From positions 1-33,234 of the forward strand of contig CAVXSI010000009.1 in the NCBI GenBank assembly GCA_963764365.1: DNA of 33,234 nt. The letters run 5' to 3'. The notes under the pieces are model-generated. The model worked only from the letters and a program-made list of their open reading frames with translations, was not told the origin of the DNA and did no database searches. The position numbers and the translations under genes were made by a program. This DNA is from VRUE01 sp963764365. Its GTDB lineage: Bacteria > Actinomycetota > Thermoleophilia > Solirubrobacterales > 70-9. This document shows, piece by piece, positions 8,199-16,566 of this stretch; the stretch's first letter is position 1; each line of letters starts with the position of its first letter.

Positions 8199-8846
8199 GT
8201 GGGGTCCGAGGACGAGAAGCGGCTCGCCGCCGAGGCGGCGGCGGAGCTGGTCGCCGACGGGATGACGCTAGGCCTCGGCACCGGCTCGACCGTCGCCCAC
8301 CTGCTGCCGGCGGTCGCCGCCCGCGGGCTCGACGGGATCCGCTGCGTCGCCACCTCGGTCGCCACCGAAGAGCAGGCGCGCGGGCTCGGCATCCCGGTCG
8401 AGGAGTTCAGCGCCCTGGAGCGGCTCGACCTGGCGATCGACGGCGCCGACCAGGTCGACCCGGCCGGCTGGCTGATCAAGGGCGGCGGCGCCGCCCACCA
8501 GCGCGAGAAGATCGTCGCGGCGGCGGCCGAGCGCTTCGTCGTGATCGCCGACTCGAGCAAGCCGGTCGAGGCGCTGACCCCGCCGGTGCCGCTGGAGCTG
8601 CTCGTTTTCGGGCTTGCCTCGACCCTCGCCCGGCTCGGCCCCGAGGTGACGCTGCGCGACGTCCCGCACAGCCCCGACGGCGGCGTTATCGCCGACTACC
8701 GCGGCGAGGTCGCCGACCCGGTCGCGCTCGCCGCCCGGCTCGAGGCCGATCCGGGGGTCACCTCGCACGGCCTCTTCCCGCCGGGTATGGTCAGCGAAGT
8801 TCTGGTGGGGGCCGGCGGCGCCGTCAACCGTTTGACCCTGAACTGA
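8199..8846 (+). CDS. rpiA: Ribose-5-phosphate isomerase A
   Basis: Interconverts ribulose 5-phosphate and ribose 5-phosphate. The 215-residue product is of family length. It shows the phosphate-binding GLGTGSTV near residue 26, the GADQVDPAG motif with the catalytic Asp, the KGGGAAHQREKI lysine motif and ADSSKPVE. It starts with GTG at 8199, the first start in frame, matching the family N-terminus (EDEKRLAAEAAAELV). It is the only non-oxidative-branch gene on the plus strand in this region, divergent from the FHA gene. The reading frame and motifs are intact. Confidence 0.95.
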   Translation: MGSEDEKRLAAEAAAELVADGMTLGLGTGSTVAHLLPAVAARGLDGIRCVATSVATEEQARGLGIPVEEFSALERLDLAIDGADQVDPAGWLIKGGGAAHQREKIVAAAAERFVVIADSSKPVEALTPPVPLELLVFGLASTLARLGPEVTLRDVPHSPDGGVIADYRGEVADPVALAARLEADPGVTSHGLFPPGMVSEVLVGAGGAVNRLTLN

Positions 8847-8867
8847 CCCGTCCAAAGGAGCCCCCCG

Positions 8868-8942
8868 ATGACCGACTTCGCCCAGCTCAGCATCGACGGC
8901 CGCATCGTCGCCAACCACGCCGTCTCGCTCGGCGAGGCCTGA
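8868..8942 (+). CDS. Tiny ORF (24 aa) with a strong ribosome-binding site
   Basis: Encodes MTDFAQLSIDGRIVANHAVS followed by LGEA and a stop. An AAAGGAG lies seven bases upstream of the ATG, one of the best Shine-Dalgarno sites in the window. It starts 21 bp after rpiA stops, so it could be translated from the same mRNA. The peptide is not recognisable to me. It reads like the N-terminus of a larger enzyme cut short, so it may be a remnant of a gene that once followed rpiA; a small regulatory peptide is the alternative. Confidence 0.4.
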   Translation: MTDFAQLSIDGRIVANHAVSLGEA

Positions 8943-8958
8943 GCCTGAACGGCGGGCG

Positions 8959-9507
8959 TCAGCTCCTCGACGCAGCGGCCGAGCGCGATCGCCGCGAGGA
9001 CATCCTGCGGGAGAGTCGCCGCCACCGCGACAGCCTGTATCGATCGACGAAATCCTCGAGAGCCCGCACGGTCGCCGGATCCAGAGATTCGCCGGCCCGC
9101 AGCCGGGCTCCGACCGAGGTGTAGATCCCGCCGACGACTCCGACCGCCGTCGTCCTATCCATCGGCAGCATTCCGGCCGCACGATCGATCGCGGTCTCGA
9201 TCGCATCGGCGTCGATGGCGAAACCCCAGGCGACCACGGCCGCTTCGGCTCGATGGCCCGCGACCCAATTCGCCCAGTCCCCTCCGGCATCTATGCACCT
9301 GAAGACCTCGTCGAGCGAATGGCTCAACGAGCCTTTCACGCAACCTTCGAGGCGATCGAACGCCGCGTAGAAGCTCGCTCTACCCGCCCTCGACCGACGC
9401 AGGACCAGATGAATGCTGGGCCGCGGCCCCACCTCGCTGATCGCGAGGCACGTCCCCGCGATTATGCGATCGCGCAGTGCGTTCTTGTCTTGCTTCCCTC
9501 TGGGCAC
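8959..9507 (-). CDS. TetR-family transcriptional regulator
   Basis: A 182-residue protein. The N-terminal TetR helix-turn-helix lies at about residues 10-55, with the recognition part RRSRAGRASFYAAFDRLEGC matching the family pattern in which an F-Y-x-x-F motif follows the turn. The remainder is a helical ligand-binding domain without a recognisable subtype. The C-terminus ends in an Arg/Ser-rich tail (SRRMSSRRSRSAAASRS), which is unusual and may reflect a frame drift near the end. The start is GTG at 9507. It is divergent from the 9619 gene across 111 bp that contain two inverted repeats. Its control target is probably itself or the divergent cassette. Confidence 0.8.
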   Translation of the reverse strand: MPRGKQDKNALRDRIIAGTCLAISEVGPRPSIHLVLRRSRAGRASFYAAFDRLEGCVKGSLSHSLDEVFRCIDAGGDWANWVAGHRAEAAVVAWGFAIDADAIETAIDRAAGMLPMDRTTAVGVVGGIYTSVGARLRAGESLDPATVRALEDFVDRYRLSRWRRLSRRMSSRRSRSAAASRS

Positions 9508-9552
9508 GAAGCCGGCTTGCCGTATTCCTGTCGGTAGCGACGTCGGAAATCT

Positions 9553-9569
9553 ATCGTCTGTCAGACTAT
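9553..9569. promoter_or_regulatory. Candidate TetR operator
   Basis: ATCGTCTGTCAGACTAT is a 17-base near-palindrome with seven of eight arm pairs complementary around a central T. It lies 46 bp upstream of the TetR start and 50 bp upstream of the divergent gene, the usual place for a TetR autoregulatory site. Confidence 0.4.
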
Positions 9570-9596
9570 CCTACCCGCTCTCGGTTGCGCGCGCCA

Positions 9597-9620
9597 ATAG
9601 TGGTATTCTCGTACCACTAT
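9597..9620 (+). promoter_or_regulatory. 9-bp perfect inverted repeat over promoter and start of the 9619 gene
   Basis: The arms ATAGTGGTA (9597-9605) and TACCACTAT (9612-9620) are exactly complementary. TATTCT at 9604-9609 is a likely -10 element nine bases before the ATG at 9619, which itself overlaps the right arm. No Shine-Dalgarno is present. The arrangement fits an autoregulated, leaderless toxin-antitoxin-style promoter. Confidence 0.55.
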
Positions 9621-10119
9621 GGCGTTCATCGTTCCCACCAAGCCGGGTCGATTCGAGGTGCGAGAGTCGCGGAGCACGGCGAAGGGGCCGCGCAGCAGAA
9701 CCCTGGCCTCGTTCGTCGAGCTCAGCGACGAGGTCGTCGAGAAGGCAAGGGAGCGGGCTGACAAGCCGGCCTCGGCACGTGAGTTGCGCAGGGCCGCGAG
9801 GCGAGCGGGTGCGCCGGTGCGCCGGCCCGCCGCCGAGCGCGCCGCCCGTGAGCTGATCGCCGAGCTTGCGCGGGGACGACGGCTCGACCCGGGCCTCCGG
9901 CAGATCCTGCTCGAACTGCTCCAGAGGGGATACCGCGAGGACGCAGATCCGGCGCCGGCAAACGAGGCGGCGCGCTCGGTGGCCGGATGGATGGCGGCGA
10001 CCCCGGAGGAACGTGGGGATGCGCTCGTCGATCTGCTGCTGCTCGCGGATGCGCTCCCGCACGGAGGTCGGCAGGGCAAGCAGCTGCGCTTTCCACGGCT
10101 CGACTCCACCGAATCGTGA
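9619..10119 (+). CDS. Hypothetical protein, candidate antitoxin-like partner of the following nucleotidyltransferase
   Basis: A 166-residue, Arg- and Ala-rich protein with no family I recognise. The N-terminus (MAFIVPTKPGRFEVRES) looks like a short beta-strand segment, followed by a long charged helical region (about residues 35-85) and a helical C-terminus (ALVDLLLLADALPHG). There is no signal peptide or membrane helix. The ATG at 9619 overlaps a palindromic promoter, and the stop overlaps the next gene's GTG in a GTGA, implying coupled translation. The gene order (small unknown then nucleotidyltransferase), the operator and the overlap resemble toxin-antitoxin cassettes. The antitoxin role is inferred from context only. 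Confidence 0.75.
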   Translation: MAFIVPTKPGRFEVRESRSTAKGPRSRTLASFVELSDEVVEKARERADKPASARELRRAARRAGAPVRRPAAERAARELIAELARGRRLDPGLRQILLELLQRGYREDADPAPANEAARSVAGWMAATPEERGDALVDLLLLADALPHGGRQGKQLRFPRLDSTES

Positions 10120-10703
10120 TCGAGCCTGTGTCGAAAAGCCCGCTCGACAGCGAACCGCCGCTGCCCGACAAGGTGATCGCAATCGATGAAGCGCTCGCGG
10201 ACGCAAAGATCCCCCACGCAATCGGCGGCGCGCTCGCCCTTGCCTACTACGCGGAGCCGCGGGCAACGATCGACGTGGACGTCAACGTCTTCGTCGGCAC
10301 CGACCGGCGCGGCGATGTGATCGAGGCTCTTGGCGCGATCGGGATCGCCGCCGCCGACCTCGACGACAAGGCATTGGAGCGAGACGGGCAGTGCAGGCTC
10401 TGGTGGGGCCAGAACCCGGTCGATCTGTTCTTCGCCTACGACCCCTTCCACCAGGCGATGCGAAAGCAGGCTCGTCGGGCGCCTTTCGGCGGCACCACGA
10501 TTCCGATCCTCGCCCCCGAGCACCTCGCCGTCTGCAAGGCGATGTTCGACCGGCCGAAGGACTGGCTCGACATCGAGCAGATGCTGATCGCGACCGACGA
10601 ACTCGATGTCGACGAGATAGAAGGCTGGCTCGACCGCATGGTCGGCCGCGGCGATCGGCGGCTCGAGCGGCTGGCGGAGCTCCAAGCGGCGGGCCCTGGA
10701 TGA
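10116..10703 (+). CDS. Nucleotidyltransferase of the AbiEii/DUF6036-like type
   Basis: A 195-residue protein with a Pol-beta-type nucleotidyltransferase core: HAIGGALALAYYAEPRATIDVDVNVFV (about residues 30-57) contains the GG helix turn and the D-x-D metal-binding pair. NPVDLFFAY supplies the third acidic position, and TTIPILAPEHLAVCKAMFDRPKDWLDI matches the C-terminal part of AbiEii-like proteins. Such enzymes transfer nucleotides to RNA or protein, and several act as toxins. The GTG at 10116 overlaps the previous stop; the frame is open further upstream, but that part is shadow. A housekeeping or resistance-type nucleotidyltransferase role cannot be excluded. Confidence 0.82.
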   Translation: MIEPVSKSPLDSEPPLPDKVIAIDEALADAKIPHAIGGALALAYYAEPRATIDVDVNVFVGTDRRGDVIEALGAIGIAAADLDDKALERDGQCRLWWGQNPVDLFFAYDPFHQAMRKQARRAPFGGTTIPILAPEHLAVCKAMFDRPKDWLDIEQMLIATDELDVDEIEGWLDRMVGRGDRRLERLAELQAAGPG

Positions 10704-10745
10704 GAGCCGGTTCGGCGCCCGACAGGTAGCGCCGCCGCTTGGGAC

Positions 10746-11426
10746 CTATCCCGCCGCGCTCGCGGCGGCCTCCTCGTCGGCGACGACGAGCATCGCCCCG
10801 TTCCCGACCCGGCCGGCCGGGATCGAGCGGTCGCCGGCGAGCAGCTTGGCGAGCGGCTCGCGGGCCTTCTCGCCGAAGGTCAGCCAGAGGATCTCCCGGG
10901 CGGCGGCCAGCGCCGGGTAGGTGAGGGTCATCCGGCGGTGGCCCTGGTACTCGCCGCCGGTCACGGCGACGCGGCGGTCGGTCACCTCCAGCACCGGGTC
11001 GCCGGGGACCAGCGAGGCGGTGTGGCCGTCGGGCCCGAGCCCGAGGTGGACGCAGTCGAGCCGCTCGGGAAGCTGCGCTTCGTACTCGGCCGCGGCGGCG
11101 TCGAGGTCGCGGCTGGTCACCGGCATCGGCCGCAGCGCCGCCTGATGGGTGAGCGACAGCATCTGCACCAGGTGGGTCAGGTTGCGGGCGTCGTCGCCGG
11201 GCGGGGCGACCCGCTCATCGACCTGGAAGATCGTCGTCTGCTCCCAGGGCATCTCCTCGAGATCGCCGAGCACGCCGACCATCCCCCAAGGCGTCTTCCC
11301 CCCGCTCAGCGCCAGCGAGAACTCGCCCCGTTCGTCGACCGCCAGCCGCCCGGCCGCGGCGATCAGCTCGGCGGCGCGCCGCGAGGCATCGCGGTCGTCC
11401 GCGAAGACCTCGGTCTCGATCGCCAT
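10746..11426 (-). CDS. pgl: 6-phosphogluconolactonase
   Basis: Hydrolyses 6-phosphogluconolactone to 6-phosphogluconate, step two of the oxidative pentose phosphate pathway. The 226-residue protein has the DevB/SOL-type motifs LALSGGKTPWGM (about residue 38), IFQVDERVAPPGDDARN and GLGPDGHTASLVPGDP. It starts with ATG at 11426, 22 bp downstream of the 6-phosphogluconate dehydrogenase stop, so the two are probably one transcript. The gene is complete. It belongs to the oxidative-branch unit that diverges from zwf. Confidence 0.94.
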   Translation of the reverse strand: MAIETEVFADDRDASRRAAELIAAAGRLAVDERGEFSLALSGGKTPWGMVGVLGDLEEMPWEQTTIFQVDERVAPPGDDARNLTHLVQMLSLTHQAALRPMPVTSRDLDAAAAEYEAQLPERLDCVHLGLGPDGHTASLVPGDPVLEVTDRRVAVTGGEYQGHRRMTLTYPALAAAREILWLTFGEKAREPLAKLLAGDRSIPAGRVGNGAMLVVADEEAAASAAG

Positions 11427-11448
11427 CGCGGTCGTCCCCGCCGGCCGC

Positions 11449-12465
11449 CTAGGAGGCCTTCTCGTCGTGGCCGCCGAACTGTTTGCGCATCGCCGAGAGG
11501 ACCTTGTCGCCGAAGTCGTCGAGGCCGCGCGAGAAGAAGCGCTCGTAGAGGGCGGTGGTGAGCACCGGCGCCGGCACCCCCTCGTCGATCGCGGCGATCG
11601 AGGTCCAGCGCCCCTCGCCGGAATCCGAGACCCGCCCGGCGAAGTCCGAGAGGTCGGGCGATTCCTGCATCGCCGCCGCCGTCAGGTCGAGCAGCCAGGA
11701 GCCGATCACGCTGCCGCGCCGCCAGACCTCGGCGACCTCCGGCAGGTCGAGCTCGTACTGGTAGTACTCGGGCTGCTCGAGCGGCGCCGTCTCGGCGTCC
11801 TGCTCGCGCGTCGCCTTGCCGGCGTCGGCGTTCTTGAGGATGTTCAGGCCCTCGGCGTAGGCGGCCATCACCCCGTACTCGATCCCGTTGTGGACCATCT
11901 TCACGAAGTGCCCGGCGCCATTCGGGCCGCAGTGCAGGTAGCCGTTCTCCGAGGGCGAGGGATCGCCGCTGCGACCCGGCGTCCGCTCGGCCTGGCCCAC
12001 CCCCGGCGCCAGCGAGGCGAAGATCGGGTCGAGCCGCTCGACCGCCCCGTCGGGGCCGCCGATCATCAGGCAGTAGCCGCGGTCGAGCCCGAAGACGCCG
12101 CCGCTGGTGCCGCAGTCGACGAAGTCGACACCGCCCTCGCGCAGCTTCTCGGCGCGGCGGATGTCGTCGCGGTAGTAGGAGTTGCCGCCGTCGACGATCG
12201 CGTCGCCGGCCTCGAGCACGGCGGCGACGTCGTCGACGGTCTGCTCGGTGATCTCCCCCGAGGGGACCATCACCCAGACCGAGCGCGGGTGGCTCAGCTT
12301 CGAGGCCAGGTCGGCGAGCGACTCCGCGCCCTCGGCCCCCTCGCCGGCCAGCTCGGCGATCGCGTCCGGGTTGACGTCATAGGCGACGATCCGGTGCCCG
12401 TCGCGCATCAGGCGGCGGGCCATGTTGGCCCCCATGCGTCCGAGTCCGACGATTCCCAACTCCAT
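11449..12465 (-). CDS. gnd: 6-phosphogluconate dehydrogenase, short form (decarboxylating)
   Basis: Oxidises 6-phosphogluconate to ribulose 5-phosphate and CO2. The 338-residue size is the short GndA/YqeC type lacking the extended C-terminal domain of the 470-residue enzymes; short forms often use NAD. The Rossmann motif GLGRMGANMA is at 7-16. Next come GGNSYYRDD, FVDCGTSGGVFGLDRGYCLMIGG and the catalytic-Lys motif KMVHNGIEYGVM. A GGGAGGA ribosome-binding site precedes the ATG at 12465. It is divergent from zwf across 87 bp and 22 bp upstream of pgl. The cofactor preference is a family expectation, not seen directly. Confidence 0.94.
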   Translation of the reverse strand: MELGIVGLGRMGANMARRLMRDGHRIVAYDVNPDAIAELAGEGAEGAESLADLASKLSHPRSVWVMVPSGEITEQTVDDVAAVLEAGDAIVDGGNSYYRDDIRRAEKLREGGVDFVDCGTSGGVFGLDRGYCLMIGGPDGAVERLDPIFASLAPGVGQAERTPGRSGDPSPSENGYLHCGPNGAGHFVKMVHNGIEYGVMAAYAEGLNILKNADAGKATREQDAETAPLEQPEYYQYELDLPEVAEVWRRGSVIGSWLLDLTAAAMQESPDLSDFAGRVSDSGEGRWTSIAAIDEGVPAPVLTTALYERFFSRGLDDFGDKVLSAMRKQFGGHDEKAS

Positions 12466-12538
12466 CAGCGCTTCCTCCCTCTAGTGGCGACCGGCTCGAT
12501 CGCGGCTAACCCTACGCGACTCCACCGGCCCACTCGGA

Positions 12539-12544
12539 TAGCCT
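12539..12544 (+). promoter_or_regulatory. Candidate -10 of zwf (leaderless)
   Basis: TAGCCT, eight bases before the ATG at 12553, in the 87-bp gap shared with the divergent gnd gene. No Shine-Dalgarno is seen. Confidence 0.4.
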
Positions 12545-12552
12545 GGCGGGCG

Positions 12553-13998
12553 ATGGCGAAGAGGCGTTCCAGTCAGAGCGACGGCGCCGCGGCCGACGTG
12601 CTGACGATCTTCGGGATCAGCGGCGACCTGGCGAAGAAAATGACCTTCCGGGCGCTCTACCGCCTCGAGGCCGGCGGCAGGCTCGACTGCCCGATCGTCG
12701 GCGTCGCGATCGACGACTGGGACGACAAGAGGCTGCGCGAACACGCCCGCGAAGCGATCGGCTCGACCGTCGACAACCCCGACGAGGATGTCCTCGACCG
12801 CCTCGCCGCCCGGCTCTCCTACGTGCAGGGCGACTATGCCGACGCCGCCACCTTCGAACGGGTCGGGAAGGCGATCGGCGACGCCGAGCGTCCCGTCTTC
12901 TACCTGGAGATCCCGCCGGCGCTGTTCGCGACCGTGGTCGGCGGGCTCGGCGCGGCCGGGCTGACCGCGAACGCGCGGGTGGTGATCGAGAAGCCGTTCG
13001 GCCACGACCTCGAGTCGGCCCGCGCCCTCAACGCCGACCTGCACGAGGTGCTGGCCGAGGAGCAGATCCTGCGGATCGACCACTACCTCGGCAAGGAGCC
13101 GGTGATGGACATCGCCTACCTGCGCTTCGCCAACTCGCTGCTGGAGCCGGTCTGGAACCGCGAGCACGTCTCCCACGTGCAGGTGACGATCGCCGAGGAC
13201 TTCGGCGTCGACGATCGCGGCCGCTTCTACGACGCGGTCGGTGCGATGCGCGACGTGATCCAGAACCACGCCCTACAGGTGCTCTCGCTGGTCGCGATGG
13301 AGCCGCCGGCCGGCAACCACCCCGACTCGGTCCGCGACAAGAAGGTGGAGCTGTTCCGGGCGATGCGCGCCGCCGATCCGAAACGCTACGTGCGCGGCCA
13401 GTACGACGGCTTCCTCGAGGTCACCGACGTGGCGCCGGACTCGACCACCGAGACCTTCGCCGCGGTCGAGCTGGCGATCGACAACTGGCGCTGGAGCGGC
13501 GTCCCCTTCTTCATCCGCGCCGGCAAGCAGATGCCGGCCAAGGCGAGTGAGGTGAACGTCGTCTTCCGCCGCCCGCCGCGGCTCGGGATCGGCAACGGCA
13601 AGTTGCCCGAACCGAACCAGATGACGGTGCGGATCGAGCCGAAGCCGGGCGCCCGCACCCGCCTCTGGGCGAAGAAGGCCGGGGTCGAGGAGGTCGAGGC
13701 GGCCGACCTCGAGGTGCTGTTCGAGAAGGTCCCGGGTGAGGACCCGGAACCCTACGAGCGGCTGCTCGGCGACGCCCTCGCCGGCCGCAGCCAGCTGTTC
13801 ACCCGCGAGGACGCGGTCGAGGAGACCTGGCGCATCGTCCAGCCGCTGCTCGACGAACCCGGCCCGGTTCACCCCTACGAGCCGGGAACCTGGGGTCCCA
13901 AGGAGGCCGACAAGCTGACCCGCGGCATCTCGCAGTGGCTCGAGCCCTGGCTGCCGGGTGAGATCGGCCAGGTGGCGAGCGGCGTGCTAGGTTTCTGA
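12553..13998 (+). CDS. zwf: Glucose-6-phosphate dehydrogenase
   Basis: Oxidises glucose 6-phosphate to the lactone, the entry to the oxidative pentose phosphate branch. It has 481 residues, the normal length. The dinucleotide-binding segment FGISGDLAKK is at 20-29. VVIEKPFGHD is conserved, and the active-site signature RIDHYLGKEPV sits at about 174-184 (the catalytic His lies further on, in the QNHALQVLSL segment, about residue 239). The C-terminal AGKQMPAK and YERLLGDALAG motifs are present. The true start is ATG 12553; a much longer open frame upstream is antisense to gnd and lacks family similarity. It opens divergently from gnd-pgl, giving the oxidative enzymes a shared control region. 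Confidence 0.96.
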   Translation: MAKRRSSQSDGAAADVLTIFGISGDLAKKMTFRALYRLEAGGRLDCPIVGVAIDDWDDKRLREHAREAIGSTVDNPDEDVLDRLAARLSYVQGDYADAATFERVGKAIGDAERPVFYLEIPPALFATVVGGLGAAGLTANARVVIEKPFGHDLESARALNADLHEVLAEEQILRIDHYLGKEPVMDIAYLRFANSLLEPVWNREHVSHVQVTIAEDFGVDDRGRFYDAVGAMRDVIQNHALQVLSLVAMEPPAGNHPDSVRDKKVELFRAMRAADPKRYVRGQYDGFLEVTDVAPDSTTETFAAVELAIDNWRWSGVPFFIRAGKQMPAKASEVNVVFRRPPRLGIGNGKLPEPNQMTVRIEPKPGARTRLWAKKAGVEEVEAADLEVLFEKVPGEDPEPYERLLGDALAGRSQLFTREDAVEETWRIVQPLLDEPGPVHPYEPGTWGPKEADKLTRGISQWLEPWLPGEIGQVASGVLGF

Positions 13999-14007
13999 CG
14001 TTCCCTG

Positions 14008-14021
14008 TTAGGGCAACCTAA
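14008..14021 (+). promoter_or_regulatory. Candidate DtxR/IdeR-type iron box
   Basis: TTAGGGCAACCTAA ends four bases before the iron permease ATG. It matches 12 of 14 positions of the right part of the IdeR/DtxR consensus (TTAGGCTAACCTAA), with intact outer TTAGG and CCTAA. The left extension of the 19-base consensus is poorly matched. Its position would block initiation at the downstream gene. Confidence 0.5.
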
Positions 14022-14025
14022 TCTC

Positions 14026-14907
14026 ATGATCCCAACGTTCGTCATCGCGCTTCGCGAGGGTGTCGAGGCCTCGCTGATCATCGGCATCGTCGCCGCCTTC
14101 CTGGTCAAGGAGGGGCGGCGCGACGCGCTGCGGCAGATGTGGCTCGGGGTGGCGATCGCGGTCGTCCTCTGCATGGGCGTGGCGGTCGCCCTGCGCGTCG
14201 TCGGCCAGGATCTCCCCGAGCGCGGGCAGGCGAGCCTGGAGACGGCGGTCGGGCTGGTCGCGGTGGCGGCCGTCACCTACATGATCGTCTGGATGCGCAG
14301 CAATTCGCGCGGGATCAAGGCCACGCTCGAAGGCAGCGCCGCCTCGGCACTGGCGGCCGGCTCGACCACGGCCCTCGTCGCGATGGCCTTCCTCGCGGTC
14401 CTGCGCGAGGGGTTCGAGACCTCGGCCTTCCTGCTCGCCGCCTTCCAGGACAGCGCCGACACGACGGCGGCCGGGATCGGCGCCGTCGTCGGGCTCGCGG
14501 CCGCGATCGCGATCGGCATCGGCCTCTACCGCGGCGGCGTCCGGATCAACCTCACCCGCTTCTTCCGCATCACCGGCCTGATCCTCGTCTTCATCGCCGC
14601 CGGCCTGCTGGCGACCGCCGCCCACACCGCCCACGAGGCCGGCTGGATCGGCGTCCTCCAGGGCCAGGCTGTCGACCTCTCCTGGCTGGTCCGGCCCGGG
14701 ACCGTCTCCGGCTCGCTGCTGACCGGGATGCTCGGCCTGCAGCCGCAGCCGACCGTCGCCGAGGCGCTGGCCTACCTGCTGTACGCGGTGCCGATGGCGC
14801 TGTTCGTGCTCTGGCCCGACCGGCTGCGTCCGCGACGGGCGGCGGAGCGCCGGGACCGCGCTCTGGCCGGAGGCGGCCGCGCCGAGCCGGCCGAGAGCCC
14901 GGCCTGA
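14026..14907 (+). CDS. FTR1-family high-affinity iron permease (EfeU-like)
   Basis: A polytopic inner-membrane protein of 293 residues with about seven hydrophobic segments. Both iron-binding REGxE motifs of the FTR1/EfeU family are present: REGVE at 10-14 in the first helix and REGFE at 127-131 in the fourth. The usual partners EfeO and EfeB are not adjacent: zwf lies upstream and recQ downstream. It either acts with distant partners or alone. A DtxR/IdeR-like box just before the ATG predicts repression when iron is plentiful. The C-terminal tail (about residues 270-293) is Arg/Ala-rich and probably cytoplasmic. Confidence 0.92.
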   Translation: MIPTFVIALREGVEASLIIGIVAAFLVKEGRRDALRQMWLGVAIAVVLCMGVAVALRVVGQDLPERGQASLETAVGLVAVAAVTYMIVWMRSNSRGIKATLEGSAASALAAGSTTALVAMAFLAVLREGFETSAFLLAAFQDSADTTAAGIGAVVGLAAAIAIGIGLYRGGVRINLTRFFRITGLILVFIAAGLLATAAHTAHEAGWIGVLQGQAVDLSWLVRPGTVSGSLLTGMLGLQPQPTVAEALAYLLYAVPMALFVLWPDRLRPRRAAERRDRALAGGGRAEPAESPA

Positions 14908-14984
14908 CCGCGCCTGCGCATCTTCGCTGACGCTTTCGGCGCAAAATCGTTACCTCAGACACACACGGCATCCAGCGAGACCCA

Positions 14985-14990
14985 TAGCCT
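14985..14990 (+). promoter_or_regulatory. Candidate -10 of recQ (leaderless)
   Basis: TAGCCT, six bases before the ATG at 14997, identical in sequence to the zwf element. Confidence 0.4.
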
Positions 14991-14996
14991 CGGTGC

Positions 14997-16547
<1,551 letters not shown>

Positions 16548-16566
16548 GCCTGAGCCCGAACCCCGG

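Noticed and set aside
11149..12552. Upstream extension of the zwf frame across gnd and pgl
   Set aside because: Only the part from 12553 resembles the family; the upstream part is antisense to gnd.
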